From Thalassovita mediterranea (GTDB lineage Bacteria > Pseudomonadota > Alphaproteobacteria > Rhodobacterales > Rhodobacteraceae), in assembly GCF_001458435.1 (NCBI RefSeq), contig NZ_CYSF01000012.1:186001-250000 (forward strand): a DNA stretch of 64,000 bases, read 5' to 3'. Both the position numbers and the translations under genes were made by a program. The notes under the pieces are model-generated. The model was not told the origin of the DNA. It made no database searches and saw only the letters and a program-made list of their open reading frames with translations. Of the stretch, positions 1 to 7,982 are shown piece by piece; the stretch's first letter is position 1; each line of letters begins with the position of its first letter.

Positions 1-1454
1 TCTAGGAAGCGCGCATTGGCGAAATAGAGGCTTTCATCGATGCGCAGGGTGACCACCTCAGGATGGGTTTCAACTTCATGCCGTAGGATATTGCGGAAAT
101 GCTGGGTGCCGGGCACCAGCCCCACCTCCGCAACATGCGGGCGGGATGTTTTGTAAAGGAACAAGAGGATCGACAGGATCACACCGGCTGAGACGCCGAT
201 TTCGACACCCATCAACAGGGTCAGAGCGATGGTGGTGGCCACGGCGGCGAAATCTACGCGCGAATAGTTCCAAGTGCTGCGCAGGATGCTGAGGTCAACA
301 AGGCTGAGGACCGCGACGATGATGGTTGCTGCCAGCGTTGCTTTGGGGAGGAAAAACAACAGCGGTGTCAGGAACAGGGCAGCCAGCAGGATGCCAATGG
401 CCGTGAAGGCACCAGCAGCAGGGGTTTCGGCGCCCGCGTCATAGTTCACCACCGATCGGGCAAAACCACCGGTGACGGGATAGCCACCGCTCAGCGCCGC
501 CGCGATGTTCGAGGTGCCAAGGCCGATCAGCTCTTGGTCAGGAACAATACGCTGGCGTTTCTTGATCGCTAGCGTCTGCGCGACAGATACAGATTCGACA
601 AACCCGATGATCGAGATGAGCAGCGCTGACATAAACAGCGCGCCCCATAGGTCAGGGCTGAACGATGGCAGGCTGAAGGGTGGTAGACCTTTGGGCACAT
701 CGCCCACAATGGCCACGCCCCGCGCGCCGAGGTCGAAACCCCAAGTCGCCAGTGTGGTTGCGGCGACGGCAAACACGGGCCCCGCTTTGGTCAAGGTATC
801 CGCCAGACGCGGCGGCAGGCCTAGTGACAACAAAAGCGGTTTCATCCCTTTGCGCACCCAGAACAGGAAGGCAACGGTGCTGATGCCGATAACGGCGGTG
901 ATCGGGTTCAGATCTGCCAGATGCGCGGCCAGCGAGGTCAGCAGCTCCACCATGTTGTGACCGTGCGCCTCAACCCCGGCGATATGTTTAAGCTGTGAGG
1001 TGGCAATCAGAATGCCGGAGGCGGTGATAAACCCCGCAATCACCGGATGGCTGAGGAAGTTGGCCAGAAACCCCAACCGGAATATCCCCATGACCAGCAG
1101 GATTGCACCGGACATGAACGCCAGCGTGATCGCCGCCAGTGCATATTCCGCCGTGCCTTGCAGCGCCAGATTGCCCACTGCGGCAGCGGTCATCAGCGAC
1201 ACCACCGCCACAGGTCCGACGGCCAAGGCGCGACTGGTGCCAAAGATCGCATAGGCCACCAGCGGCAGGATCGACGCATAGAGCCCCATTTCCGCAGGCA
1301 ACCCCGCCAGCAGCGCATAGGCCAGTGATTGCGGGATCAGCATGATTGTCACGATCACCGCGGCCAGCATGTCATTGGTTAGCGTGCCACGGTTGTAGTC
1401 TGTGGCCCAGTCAAGGATCGGCAGATTGCGCCGCAGGGAAGGGGGCAGTTGCAT
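1..1454 (-). CDS. SulP family sulfate/anion permease (partial, C-terminus outside window)
   Basis: Inner-membrane anion transporter of the SulP family, read leftward; the first 484 codons are present and the 3' end runs off the window. The N-terminal cytoplasmic stretch leads into the conserved SulP core (IPQSLAYALLAG), many hydrophobic segments, and the family motif FVESVSVAQTLAIKKRQ. The visible end, around DESLYFANARFL, is the start of a STAS domain. The start chosen is the ATG at 1454, which opens with MQLPPSLRRNLPILDW. The substrate (sulfate or another anion) is inferred from family only. It is divergent from smpB and shares a 220-bp AT-rich intergenic region with it. A second, distinct SulP gene lies at 57.6 kb. 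Confidence 0.9.
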   Translation of the reverse strand, partial: MQLPPSLRRNLPILDWATDYNRGTLTNDMLAAVIVTIMLIPQSLAYALLAGLPAEMGLYASILPLVAYAIFGTSRALAVGPVAVVSLMTAAAVGNLALQGTAEYALAAITLAFMSGAILLVMGIFRLGFLANFLSHPVIAGFITASGILIATSQLKHIAGVEAHGHNMVELLTSLAAHLADLNPITAVIGISTVAFLFWVRKGMKPLLLSLGLPPRLADTLTKAGPVFAVAATTLATWGFDLGARGVAIVGDVPKGLPPFSLPSFSPDLWGALFMSALLISIIGFVESVSVAQTLAIKKRQRIVPDQELIGLGTSNIAAALSGGYPVTGGFARSVVNYDAGAETPAAGAFTAIGILLAALFLTPLLFFLPKATLAATIIVAVLSLVDLSILRSTWNYSRVDFAAVATTIALTLLMGVEIGVSAGVILSILLFLYKTSRPHVAEVGLVPGTQHFRNILRHEVETHPEVVTLRIDESLYFANARFL

Positions 1455-1490
1455 GTGTCTTATGTCCTGTCGCGTTGGTTCGGCACCTAT

Positions 1491-1524
1491 ATATTCAAAA
1501 TATTATATATGAAAGATCGAATAT
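1491..1524. promoter_or_regulatory. AT-rich dyad in the sulP/smpB divergent region
   Basis: The sequence shows ATATTC and GAATAT arms 22 bp apart, flanking a very AT-rich core, in an otherwise GC-rich genome. ATTC...GAAT arms recall binding sites of ArsR-type sulfur sensors (BigR/SqrR), but the spacing is longer than I expect for those. Assignment as an operator or promoter of sulP is inference. Confidence 0.3.
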
Positions 1525-1674
1525 TTTTCACCCCCTGCCTGCGCGATCTCTGCTTGCCGATCCTATGACTGTGGCAGGTTTCAGCGTGTCATGCTTGAAA
1601 AAAGCGCTGTTGAAACCGATCTGACACAGGCGCACAGCATGGACAGTTGCGCCCATGCGCAGTAGGACAGCCCC

Positions 1675-2154
1675 ATGGCACAGAACAAAAAAGCAGATCC
1701 GAATTACAAAGTGGTGGCCGAAAACCGGCGCGCCCGGTTTGACTATGCCATCGAGGATGACATCGAATGCGGTATCATCCTGCAAGGGTCCGAGGTGAAA
1801 TCACTGCGCGAAAACTCTGCCAACATTGCTGAAAGCTATGCTGCGGTTGAGAACGGCGAGTTGTGGCTGGTGAACAGCTATATCGCACCCTATGAACAGG
1901 CCAAGACTTGGGGCCATGAAGAACGTCGCCGCCGCAAACTGCTCGTCAGCAAGAAAGAGCTGGCGCGCATGTGGAATGATACCCAGCGCAAGGGCATGAC
2001 GCTGGTGCCGATGGTCCTCTACTTCAACCACAAAGGTCTGGCGAAGCTGAAGATCGGCATCGCCAAAGGTAAAAAGTTGCACGACAAGCGCGCGACCGAA
2101 GCCAAACGTGATTGGGGCCGCCAGAAACAGCGTCTGCTGCGGCACGGCGAATGA
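1675..2154 (+). CDS. smpB: SsrA-binding protein SmpB
   Basis: Small RNA-binding protein that delivers tmRNA to stalled ribosomes for trans-translation. The 159-residue length is the usual one. Visible family features are the N-terminal NRRARFDY, the [13 protein letters not shown] segment, [10 protein letters not shown], and the basic tail with [17 protein letters not shown] that folds in the decoding centre. An AGGA ribosome site lies 7 bases before the ATG. The tmRNA gene itself is not in the window. It is monocistronic, with a hairpin just after the stop. Confidence 0.97.
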   Translation: MAQNKKADPNYKVVAENRRARFDYAIEDDIECGIILQGSEVKSLRENSANIAESYAAVENGELWLVNSYIAPYEQAKTWGHEERRRRKLLVSKKELARMWNDTQRKGMTLVPMVLYFNHKGLAKLKIGIAKGKKLHDKRATEAKRDWGRQKQRLLRHGE

Positions 2155-2158
2155 TGTC

Positions 2159-2177
2159 GCCCCTGATGGGGCAATTT
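2159..2177 (+). terminator. Weak intrinsic terminator after smpB
   Basis: A GCCCC/GGGGC stem with a TGAT loop is followed by AATTTC, five bases after the smpB stop. The U-tract is poor, so termination may be partial. Confidence 0.45.
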
Positions 2178-2288
2178 CGAAACACTGGGAACGGTTTCGC
2201 CTGCCGCAGCGGGTTGCGGGGCGCTGCGGTCTTGCCCTTATCGCCCTTGTTCTATAGGTCGGTTGTGAACTGATCGATGGGGGTGGCG

Positions 2289-3146
2289 ATGGCCTATGAT
2301 GATCCCAAAACGCTGGTGTCTACCGAATGGTTGGCCGCGCATTTGAAAGATCCCGATCTGCGCATTTTGGATGCCAGTTGGTACATGCCTGCCGAGGCCC
2401 GCGATGGCCAGGCAGAGTTTGACAAGGCGCATATTCCGGGCGCCCGCTTTTTCGATATTGATGATGTATCCGACAACCGGTCCGACCTGCCGCACATGGC
2501 GCCTCCGGTGGAAAAATTCATGTCACGCCTGCGTGCAATGGGTGTGGGTGATGGCCATCAGGTTGTTGTCTATGATGGCGCCGGAATTTTTTCTGCTGCG
2601 CGGGTGTGGTGGCTGTTCAAGCTGATGGGGCAGGACAATGTCGCAGTGCTGGATGGCGGCTTGCCGAAATGGCAGGCCGAAGGGCGGCCTGTCGACGATC
2701 TGCCACCAGTGATCCGTGATCGCCACATGACTGTGCGCCGCCGTCCTGAGATGGTGAAGGATGTGACGCAGGTATCGTCTGCGGCTAAGTTGGGCGATTA
2801 CGTGATTGTCGACGCCCGCGCGCCGGAACGGTTCCGTGGCGACGTGCCGGAACCGCGCGAAGGACTGCGTGCCGGTCATATTCCCGGATCGCGCAACGTG
2901 TTTTTCAAGTCGCTGCTTAATGGCGATCAGACCATGAAATCCCCGGCCGAGATCACCGCGATCTTTGAGGCTGCGGGCGTTGACCTTTCGAAACCTGTGA
3001 TCACCAGCTGTGGCTCCGGCGTGACCGCCGCAGTGCTAAGTCTCGCACTGGAGGCCACGGGCAAGACCGATCATTCGCTTTATGACGGATCCTGGACGGA
3101 ATGGGGGGCCTTCCCCACCGTCCCCGTCGCCACTGGAGAAGCCTGA
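2289..3146 (+). CDS. sseA: 3-mercaptopyruvate sulfurtransferase (tandem rhodanese)
   Basis: Transfers sulfur from 3-mercaptopyruvate to thiol or cyanide acceptors in cysteine catabolism. The 285-residue protein has two rhodanese domains. The N-terminal one is inactive, and the C-terminal one carries the active loop CGSGVTA with Cys241; this CGSG(V/T) loop type marks mercaptopyruvate rather than thiosulfate enzymes. I chose the ATG at 2289 over the in-frame ATG at 2277, because the GGGGGTGG between them acts as ribosome site. The aminotransferase gene starts five bases after the stop. Coupling of the two would let transamination supply 3-mercaptopyruvate, which is inference. Confidence 0.9.
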   Translation: MAYDDPKTLVSTEWLAAHLKDPDLRILDASWYMPAEARDGQAEFDKAHIPGARFFDIDDVSDNRSDLPHMAPPVEKFMSRLRAMGVGDGHQVVVYDGAGIFSAARVWWLFKLMGQDNVAVLDGGLPKWQAEGRPVDDLPPVIRDRHMTVRRRPEMVKDVTQVSSAAKLGDYVIVDARAPERFRGDVPEPREGLRAGHIPGSRNVFFKSLLNGDQTMKSPAEITAIFEAAGVDLSKPVITSCGSGVTAAVLSLALEATGKTDHSLYDGSWTEWGAFPTVPVATGEA

Positions 3147-3150
3147 GACC

Positions 3151-4335
3151 ATGTTCAGCAATCTGAAACAACAACCCGCCGATAAAATCCTGGCCCTGAT
3201 GCAGGCCTTCCGCGAAGATCCGCGCGACACCAAGATCGACCTTGGTGTCGGGGTCTACAAAAACGCCGAAGGTGTCACCCCGGTGATGCGCGCCGTGAAG
3301 GCCGCTGAAAAACAGCTGTGGGAACAGCAGGAAACCAAGGCCTACACCGGTCTGGCCGGCGATCCCGGCTTTTCCGACGCGATGATCGATCTGGTGCTGG
3401 GTGACAGCGTTGCCCGTGACAGCATTTCCGCCGCAGCGACCCCCGGTGGCACCGGCGCCTGCCGTCAGGCGTTTGAAATGATCCGCTGGTCGAACCCAGA
3501 GGCGCGCGTGTTCGTGTCGAACCCGACCTGGCCGAACCACCTGTCGATCCTGAAATTCCTGAACATGCCTGTGGTGGAATACCGTTATTTCGACGGTGAA
3601 ACCCGTGGTGTGGATTTCGACGGCATGATCGCTGATCTGAAACAGGCCAAAAAGGGTGACGTTGTGCTGCTGCACGGCTGCTGCCACAACCCCACCGGCG
3701 CCAACCTGAACATGGCGCAGTGGCAAGAGGTTGTTGCTGTTCTGCTGGAAACCGGCGCAGTTCCAATGATCGACATCGCCTATCAGGGCTTTGGTGACGG
3801 TTTGGAAGAGGATGCGCAGGCAACCCGTCTGGTGGCCTCCTCGGTGCCGGAATGTCTGATCGCGGCCAGCTGCTCGAAAAACTTTGGTGTGTATCGTGAG
3901 CGGACCGGTATCCTGATGGCGATTTCGCAGGACACGTCGCTGGTCGGCCTGACCCAAGGGTCGCTGAACTTCCTCAACCGTCAGAACTATTCCTTCCCGC
4001 CGGATCACGGTGCGCGCGTTGTGACCATGATCCTGCAAGATCCTGCCCTGCGTGCCGATTGGGCCGCAGAGCTGGAAGAGGTACGCCTGTCCATGCTGGG
4101 TCTGCGTGAACAGCTGGCCGGTGAATTGCAGCGCCTGTCGGGGTCGGACCGTTTCGGTTTCCTGGCCCAGCACCGCGGCATGTTCTCGCGCCTTGGCACC
4201 ACGCCGGAACTGGTTGAGGTCATGCGCAAAGAGCACGCGATCTATATGGTTGGCGATTCCCGTATGAATATTGCAGGTCTGAACAAAACATCGGTGCCGA
4301 TTTTGGCGCAGGCGATCATTGACGCTGGTGTGTGA
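3151..4335 (+). CDS. tyrB: Aromatic amino acid aminotransferase (class I, PLP)
   Basis: PLP-dependent class I aminotransferase of the AspC/TyrB type, acting on aromatic amino acids and probably aspartate. It is 394 residues long. It opens with MFSNLKQQPADKILALMQ, and the PLP lysine sits in SCSKNFGVYRERTG. The conserved NPTGAN and the FLNRQNYS segment are also present. The ATG at 3151 is preferred because upstream in-frame codons overlap sseA. It lies directly behind sseA, so they are likely co-transcribed. Aspartate versus aromatic preference cannot be settled from sequence alone. Confidence 0.88.
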   Translation: MFSNLKQQPADKILALMQAFREDPRDTKIDLGVGVYKNAEGVTPVMRAVKAAEKQLWEQQETKAYTGLAGDPGFSDAMIDLVLGDSVARDSISAAATPGGTGACRQAFEMIRWSNPEARVFVSNPTWPNHLSILKFLNMPVVEYRYFDGETRGVDFDGMIADLKQAKKGDVVLLHGCCHNPTGANLNMAQWQEVVAVLLETGAVPMIDIAYQGFGDGLEEDAQATRLVASSVPECLIAASCSKNFGVYRERTGILMAISQDTSLVGLTQGSLNFLNRQNYSFPPDHGARVVTMILQDPALRADWAAELEEVRLSMLGLREQLAGELQRLSGSDRFGFLAQHRGMFSRLGTTPELVEVMRKEHAIYMVGDSRMNIAGLNKTSVPILAQAIIDAGV

Positions 4336-4363
4336 TCGGGCCTGACCCATCTCTGAATGTTTT

Positions 4364-4393
4364 GAAAGGGCGTCCTGCGGGGCGCCCTTTCTT
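4364..4393 (+). terminator. Intrinsic terminator after the aminotransferase
   Basis: AAAGGGCG (4365-4372) pairs with CGCCCTTT (4383-4390), followed by CTTA. It closes the sseA-tyrB transcript. Confidence 0.75.
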
Positions 4394-4500
4394 ATGTGGG
4401 TGAACGTGGCGTCCAGTGCCCTGCTTACGGAGTTCTGCGGACTTGCGGCGATCGGATAAATCGCATCCAATGCAGGATCACACAGTCAAAGGCACCTGAA

Positions 4501-5382
4501 ATGAGCACCCAGACACCTGATCTTACCCGTTGGCTGCATGATCTGTTGCAGGTCGAAGCGGTTGAGGAAAACTATTTCCGTGGCATGGCAACGCCACAGG
4601 GGCGCGGGCGTAGTTTTGGCGGGCAGGTGATCGGGCAGGCGTTGATGTCGGCGATCAAAACCGTGGGCGAGGATCGTCCGGTGCATTCGCTGCATGCCTA
4701 TTTCATGCGCCCCGGCGATGCGACGAAACCCGTTCTGTATCATGTGGAACGTGACCGTGACGGTCGCAGCTTTGCCACCCGTCGGGTGATTGCCGTGCAG
4801 TCGGGCAAGCCGATCCTGAACCTTGCGGCATCGTTTCATGACCGCGAAGTTGGGCTATCGCAGCAGGCGGATATGCCGGATGTCGTCGGGCCAGAGGGGC
4901 TGGAAAATCAGGTGCAGCTGGGCGAACGTTACGCGGATCAGTTGCCCGAAGCCTATCTGAACTGGCTGCGCTTGCCCCGCCCGATTGAGCTGCGCCCGGT
5001 AGAGCTACGGCCGCCGTTCAATCGCGAACCCCGCGCGCCTGTGCAGCACGTGTGGATGCGGGTGCATGGCGATCTGGGCGATCAGCACAGCATGCACCGC
5101 GCGGCGCTGTCGTATGTATCCGACTTTGGCCTGTTGGGTACGGCAGTGCTGCCGTGGGCCAAGACGTTCATTGATCCCGATATGCAGTTCGCTAGTTTGG
5201 ACCACGCGGTCTGGTTCCATGATGATTTCCGCATGGACGAATGGCAGCTGTATGCGATGGATAGTCCGTGGACCGGCGGCGCACGCGGGTTCAATCGCGG
5301 CCAGATTTTCAGCCGCGATGGTCGTCTGGTGGCCAGCACCGCCCAAGAGGGGCTGGTGCGGCAGGTCACGCCAAAAGACTAA
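4501..5382 (+). CDS. tesB: Acyl-CoA thioesterase II
   Basis: Double-hotdog thioesterase that hydrolyses medium and long acyl-CoA to free acid and CoA. It is 293 residues long. The N-terminal hotdog includes RGRSFGGQVIGQAL and HSLHAYFMRPGD. The C-terminal one includes FASLDHAVWFHDDFR and the closing SRDGRLVASTAQEGLVR. These are TesB hallmarks. The start at ATG 4501 follows CACCTGAA and gives the usual N-terminus; longer in-frame openings would run into the terminator. It stands alone, convergent with DUF1285 18 bases later. Confidence 0.92.
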   Translation: MSTQTPDLTRWLHDLLQVEAVEENYFRGMATPQGRGRSFGGQVIGQALMSAIKTVGEDRPVHSLHAYFMRPGDATKPVLYHVERDRDGRSFATRRVIAVQSGKPILNLAASFHDREVGLSQQADMPDVVGPEGLENQVQLGERYADQLPEAYLNWLRLPRPIELRPVELRPPFNREPRAPVQHVWMRVHGDLGDQHSMHRAALSYVSDFGLLGTAVLPWAKTFIDPDMQFASLDHAVWFHDDFRMDEWQLYAMDSPWTGGARGFNRGQIFSRDGRLVASTAQEGLVRQVTPKD

Positions 5383-5399
5383 GCGGTGGGGGAGGGCGC

Positions 5400-5981
5400 T
5401 TAGCCCTCCAGCTCTGCCGAGGGGATGACGGGGAAAAACTGCCCGCCGGACCACAGGCCGAACCAGCTGGTTCCGTCGCGCTCTTCGTGCGCGCCAATTT
5501 CAACCAGCCGATAGAAACTCTTGCGGTCGATCAATGCTTCTAGGTTGCTGCGAACCCGCACATAGGGCGACGGTTCGCCGGTCTCAGCGTCGCGCACCAC
5601 GCGGATCGGCGCGTCAGCACTGGCCGTGGTTTCGTCACCAAGATTGGTGAAAAAGTGCAGCGATTGATCTTTGCCCGTGCCTTCGACCGTGAAATCAACG
5701 GCCACGAATGGCGCGTCATCGACGGTAATGCCAACCTTTTCGACCGGGGTGACTAGGTAATATTTGTCATCGTCTTTGCGCAGGATTGTTGAAAACAGCC
5801 GCACAAGTTCCGGCCGTCCGATCGGTGTGCCGAGATAAAACCATGTGCCATCTCGTGCGATCCGCATGTCTAGATCGCCGCAGAAATCAGGGTTCCACAG
5901 ATGAACCGGTGGCAGCCCTTTGCTGTTCTGGGCAGCTTTGGCCGCTTTGGCGATGCCGTCGGCGGAAGGAATCTCACGCAT
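5400..5981 (-). CDS. DUF1285 family protein
   Basis: A 193-residue protein of unknown function, typical of Alphaproteobacteria. The conserved opening PPVHLWNPDFCGDLDMRI and the GTWFYLGTPIGRPELV segment place it in DUF1285. There is no signal peptide or membrane segment, so it is probably cytoplasmic. I chose the ATG at 5981 because GAGGAAACAA directly precedes it. Several upstream in-frame ATGs would overlap the divergent moxR start. It is head-to-head with the MoxR operon, an arrangement I recall as common in this family, which suggests a functional link. Confidence 0.85.
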   Translation of the reverse strand: MREIPSADGIAKAAKAAQNSKGLPPVHLWNPDFCGDLDMRIARDGTWFYLGTPIGRPELVRLFSTILRKDDDKYYLVTPVEKVGITVDDAPFVAVDFTVEGTGKDQSLHFFTNLGDETTASADAPIRVVRDAETGEPSPYVRVRSNLEALIDRKSFYRLVEIGAHEERDGTSWFGLWSGGQFFPVIPSAELEG

Positions 5982-6061
5982 TTGTTTCCTCATTCTTTTT
6001 GCCATTTGCACATGCTGCGATAGGCTTATCATAAAGATAGGGCCGACAGTGGAGATTGACC

Positions 6062-7069
6062 ATGACCGACGCAAAAGATCTGGTCGCAGACATCGAAGCG
6101 GTGGAGGAAAAGCTGGCCGAGGCCAAGCGTTCCATCATGCGCCGGTTTATCGGACAAGAAGAAGTTGTCGATCTGACGCTAACTGCCTTGCTGTGCGGTG
6201 GGCATGCCTTGCTGGTTGGGTTGCCGGGGTTAGGCAAAACACGTCTGGTCAGCACATTGGGGACGGTGATGGGTCTTGCAGACAATCGCGTGCAGTTTAC
6301 GCCGGATCTAATGCCGAGCGATATCTTGGGATCCGAAGTGCTGGATATGGATGACAGTGGCAAACGCGCGTTCCGTTTCGTGCCGGGGCCGATTTTTTGT
6401 CAGCTGTTGATGGCGGATGAGATCAACCGCGCGTCACCACGTACCCAATCAGCGCTTTTGCAGGCAATGCAGGAAAAGATGGTCACCGTGGCGGGCGAGG
6501 ATAGGCCGCTCGATGCGCCATTTCATGTGCTGGCAACGCAAAACCCCATCGAACAAGAAGGCACCTACCCCCTGCCCGAGGCGCAGCTGGACCGGTTTTT
6601 GCTGCAGATTGATGTGACCTATCCAGACCGTGCGACCGAACGCGATATTCTCTTGGCAACCACTGGTGCCGAAGAGGCCGCAGTGCATGCGGTGTTTAAC
6701 GCGGATGAATTGGTACGCGCTCAGGCATTGCTGCGACAAATGCCGGTAGGCGACAGCGTGCTAGAGGCTGTGTTGGATCTGGTGCGTGCGTGTCGCCCCG
6801 ATGATGCCAGTGCTGACGCGCACGTGAAAGAGGTGGTCGCCTGGGGCCCGGGACCACGCGCGGCGCAGGCGTTGATGCTGTCTGTGCGGGCACGGGCGAT
6901 GTTGCAAGGACGACTGGCGCCTTCTGTTTCAGATGTTGCAGCGCTGGCCTTGCCGGTGTTGCGGCACCGGATGGCGTTGAATTTCGCGGCCAAGGCCCGT
7001 GGTGATAGCCTGAGCGACTTGATCACTGCCATCGTTGAACGCGCCCTCCCGCAGGAGCGGGTTGCGTGA
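6062..7069 (+). CDS. MoxR family AAA+ ATPase
   Basis: AAA+ ATPase of the MoxR branch, thought to act as a chaperone for maturation of partner proteins, often with VWA domains. It has 335 residues, with Walker A GLPGLGKT at 53-60 and Walker B in LMADEINRA. Sensor-like ATQNPIEQEGTYPLPEAQ is the MoxR signature. ATG 6062 is preferred to the TTG at 6056, with GGAG before it. It is the first gene of a four-gene operon: the DUF58 start overlaps its stop, and the downstream proteins carry VWA-like folds. The client is unknown. Confidence 0.9.
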   Translation: MTDAKDLVADIEAVEEKLAEAKRSIMRRFIGQEEVVDLTLTALLCGGHALLVGLPGLGKTRLVSTLGTVMGLADNRVQFTPDLMPSDILGSEVLDMDDSGKRAFRFVPGPIFCQLLMADEINRASPRTQSALLQAMQEKMVTVAGEDRPLDAPFHVLATQNPIEQEGTYPLPEAQLDRFLLQIDVTYPDRATERDILLATTGAEEAAVHAVFNADELVRAQALLRQMPVGDSVLEAVLDLVRACRPDDASADAHVKEVVAWGPGPRAAQALMLSVRARAMLQGRLAPSVSDVAALALPVLRHRMALNFAAKARGDSLSDLITAIVERALPQERVA

Positions 7070-7980
7070 GCGACGTTGCAACAGCGACCCTGCGCGCCGC
7101 CGCCGAACGCGAAGCGGCCGCACTGCCGCCGCTGTTGCTGCGGGCTGAACATTTGGCAAACACGGTTCTGTTGGGCACTCACGGTCGCCGGCGGGCAGGC
7201 CTCGGGGATGAGTTTTGGCAATACCGGCCGTATCAGCAGGGGGATAGTCGCAGGATGATCGACTGGCGTCGGTCGGCGCGTGGGGATCAACAGTTTGTCC
7301 GGCAGCGGGAATGGCAGATCGCTCAGACAGCGACGCTATGGGTCGATGTCGCAGCGTCGATGCGGTTTTCATCTCAGGGGGCACTGCCACAGAAGGGGGA
7401 TCGCGCGCAGCTTTTGGCGTTGGCGCTGGCGGCACTGTTGTTGCGTGGCGGTGAACCTGTCGGGCTGGCAGGGGTGCATTTGCCGCCGCGGCGCGGACGG
7501 GCGCAATTGCTGCGGCTGGCCCAGCACTTTGCCGGTGGGTCGGCTGTGCCAGCCACTGCTGATGCTGGGCTGACCGACTATGGCCTGCCCGAAGCACGCG
7601 CGATGTTGCCACGGGCCAATGCAGTGTTCGTGGCTGATTTCCTTGGGGATACCGCACCGTTAGAGGCGGCGCTGGCCAAGGCGGCGGAGCGTGGCGTGCG
7701 TGGTGTTCTGTTTCAGGTTCTAGATCCCGCCGAAGAAGCCTTTCCTTATCAGGGGCGCGTCACATTTGAGAGCGTCGCCGGTGCCCTGCGCCATGAAACG
7801 CGGCAGGCGGGCGGGTTACGTGACCGCTATCTCCAGCGATTGGCAGAGAGGAAAGATCATCTTAGCCACCTCGCCCGTGCGGCGGGCTGGCAATACCATT
7901 GTCACCACACCGATCAGCCCGCGCAGGCGGCGTTGATCTGGATCTGGCAGGCGCTTGGCGCCGATCAGGGCAGGGGGTGA
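7066..7980 (+). CDS. DUF58 domain-containing protein
   Basis: DUF58 proteins accompany MoxR ATPases almost everywhere and have a VWA-related fold; molecular role unknown. This one has 304 residues. The hallmark segment is FWQYRPYQQGDSRRMIDWRR followed by SARGDQQFVRQRE. No signal peptide or membrane segments are evident, so it is probably cytosolic or membrane-associated. It starts at a GTG that overlaps the moxR stop (GTGA), so it is translationally coupled. Confidence 0.9.
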   Translation: MSDVATATLRAAAEREAAALPPLLLRAEHLANTVLLGTHGRRRAGLGDEFWQYRPYQQGDSRRMIDWRRSARGDQQFVRQREWQIAQTATLWVDVAASMRFSSQGALPQKGDRAQLLALALAALLLRGGEPVGLAGVHLPPRRGRAQLLRLAQHFAGGSAVPATADAGLTDYGLPEARAMLPRANAVFVADFLGDTAPLEAALAKAAERGVRGVLFQVLDPAEEAFPYQGRVTFESVAGALRHETRQAGGLRDRYLQRLAERKDHLSHLARAAGWQYHCHHTDQPAQAALIWIWQALGADQGRG

Positions 7981-7982
7981 TC

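Noticed and set aside
3001-4470. 489-codon open frame on the minus strand
   Set aside because: Antisense to the aminotransferase and sseA end; low-complexity, His/Gln/Arg-rich product without motifs.
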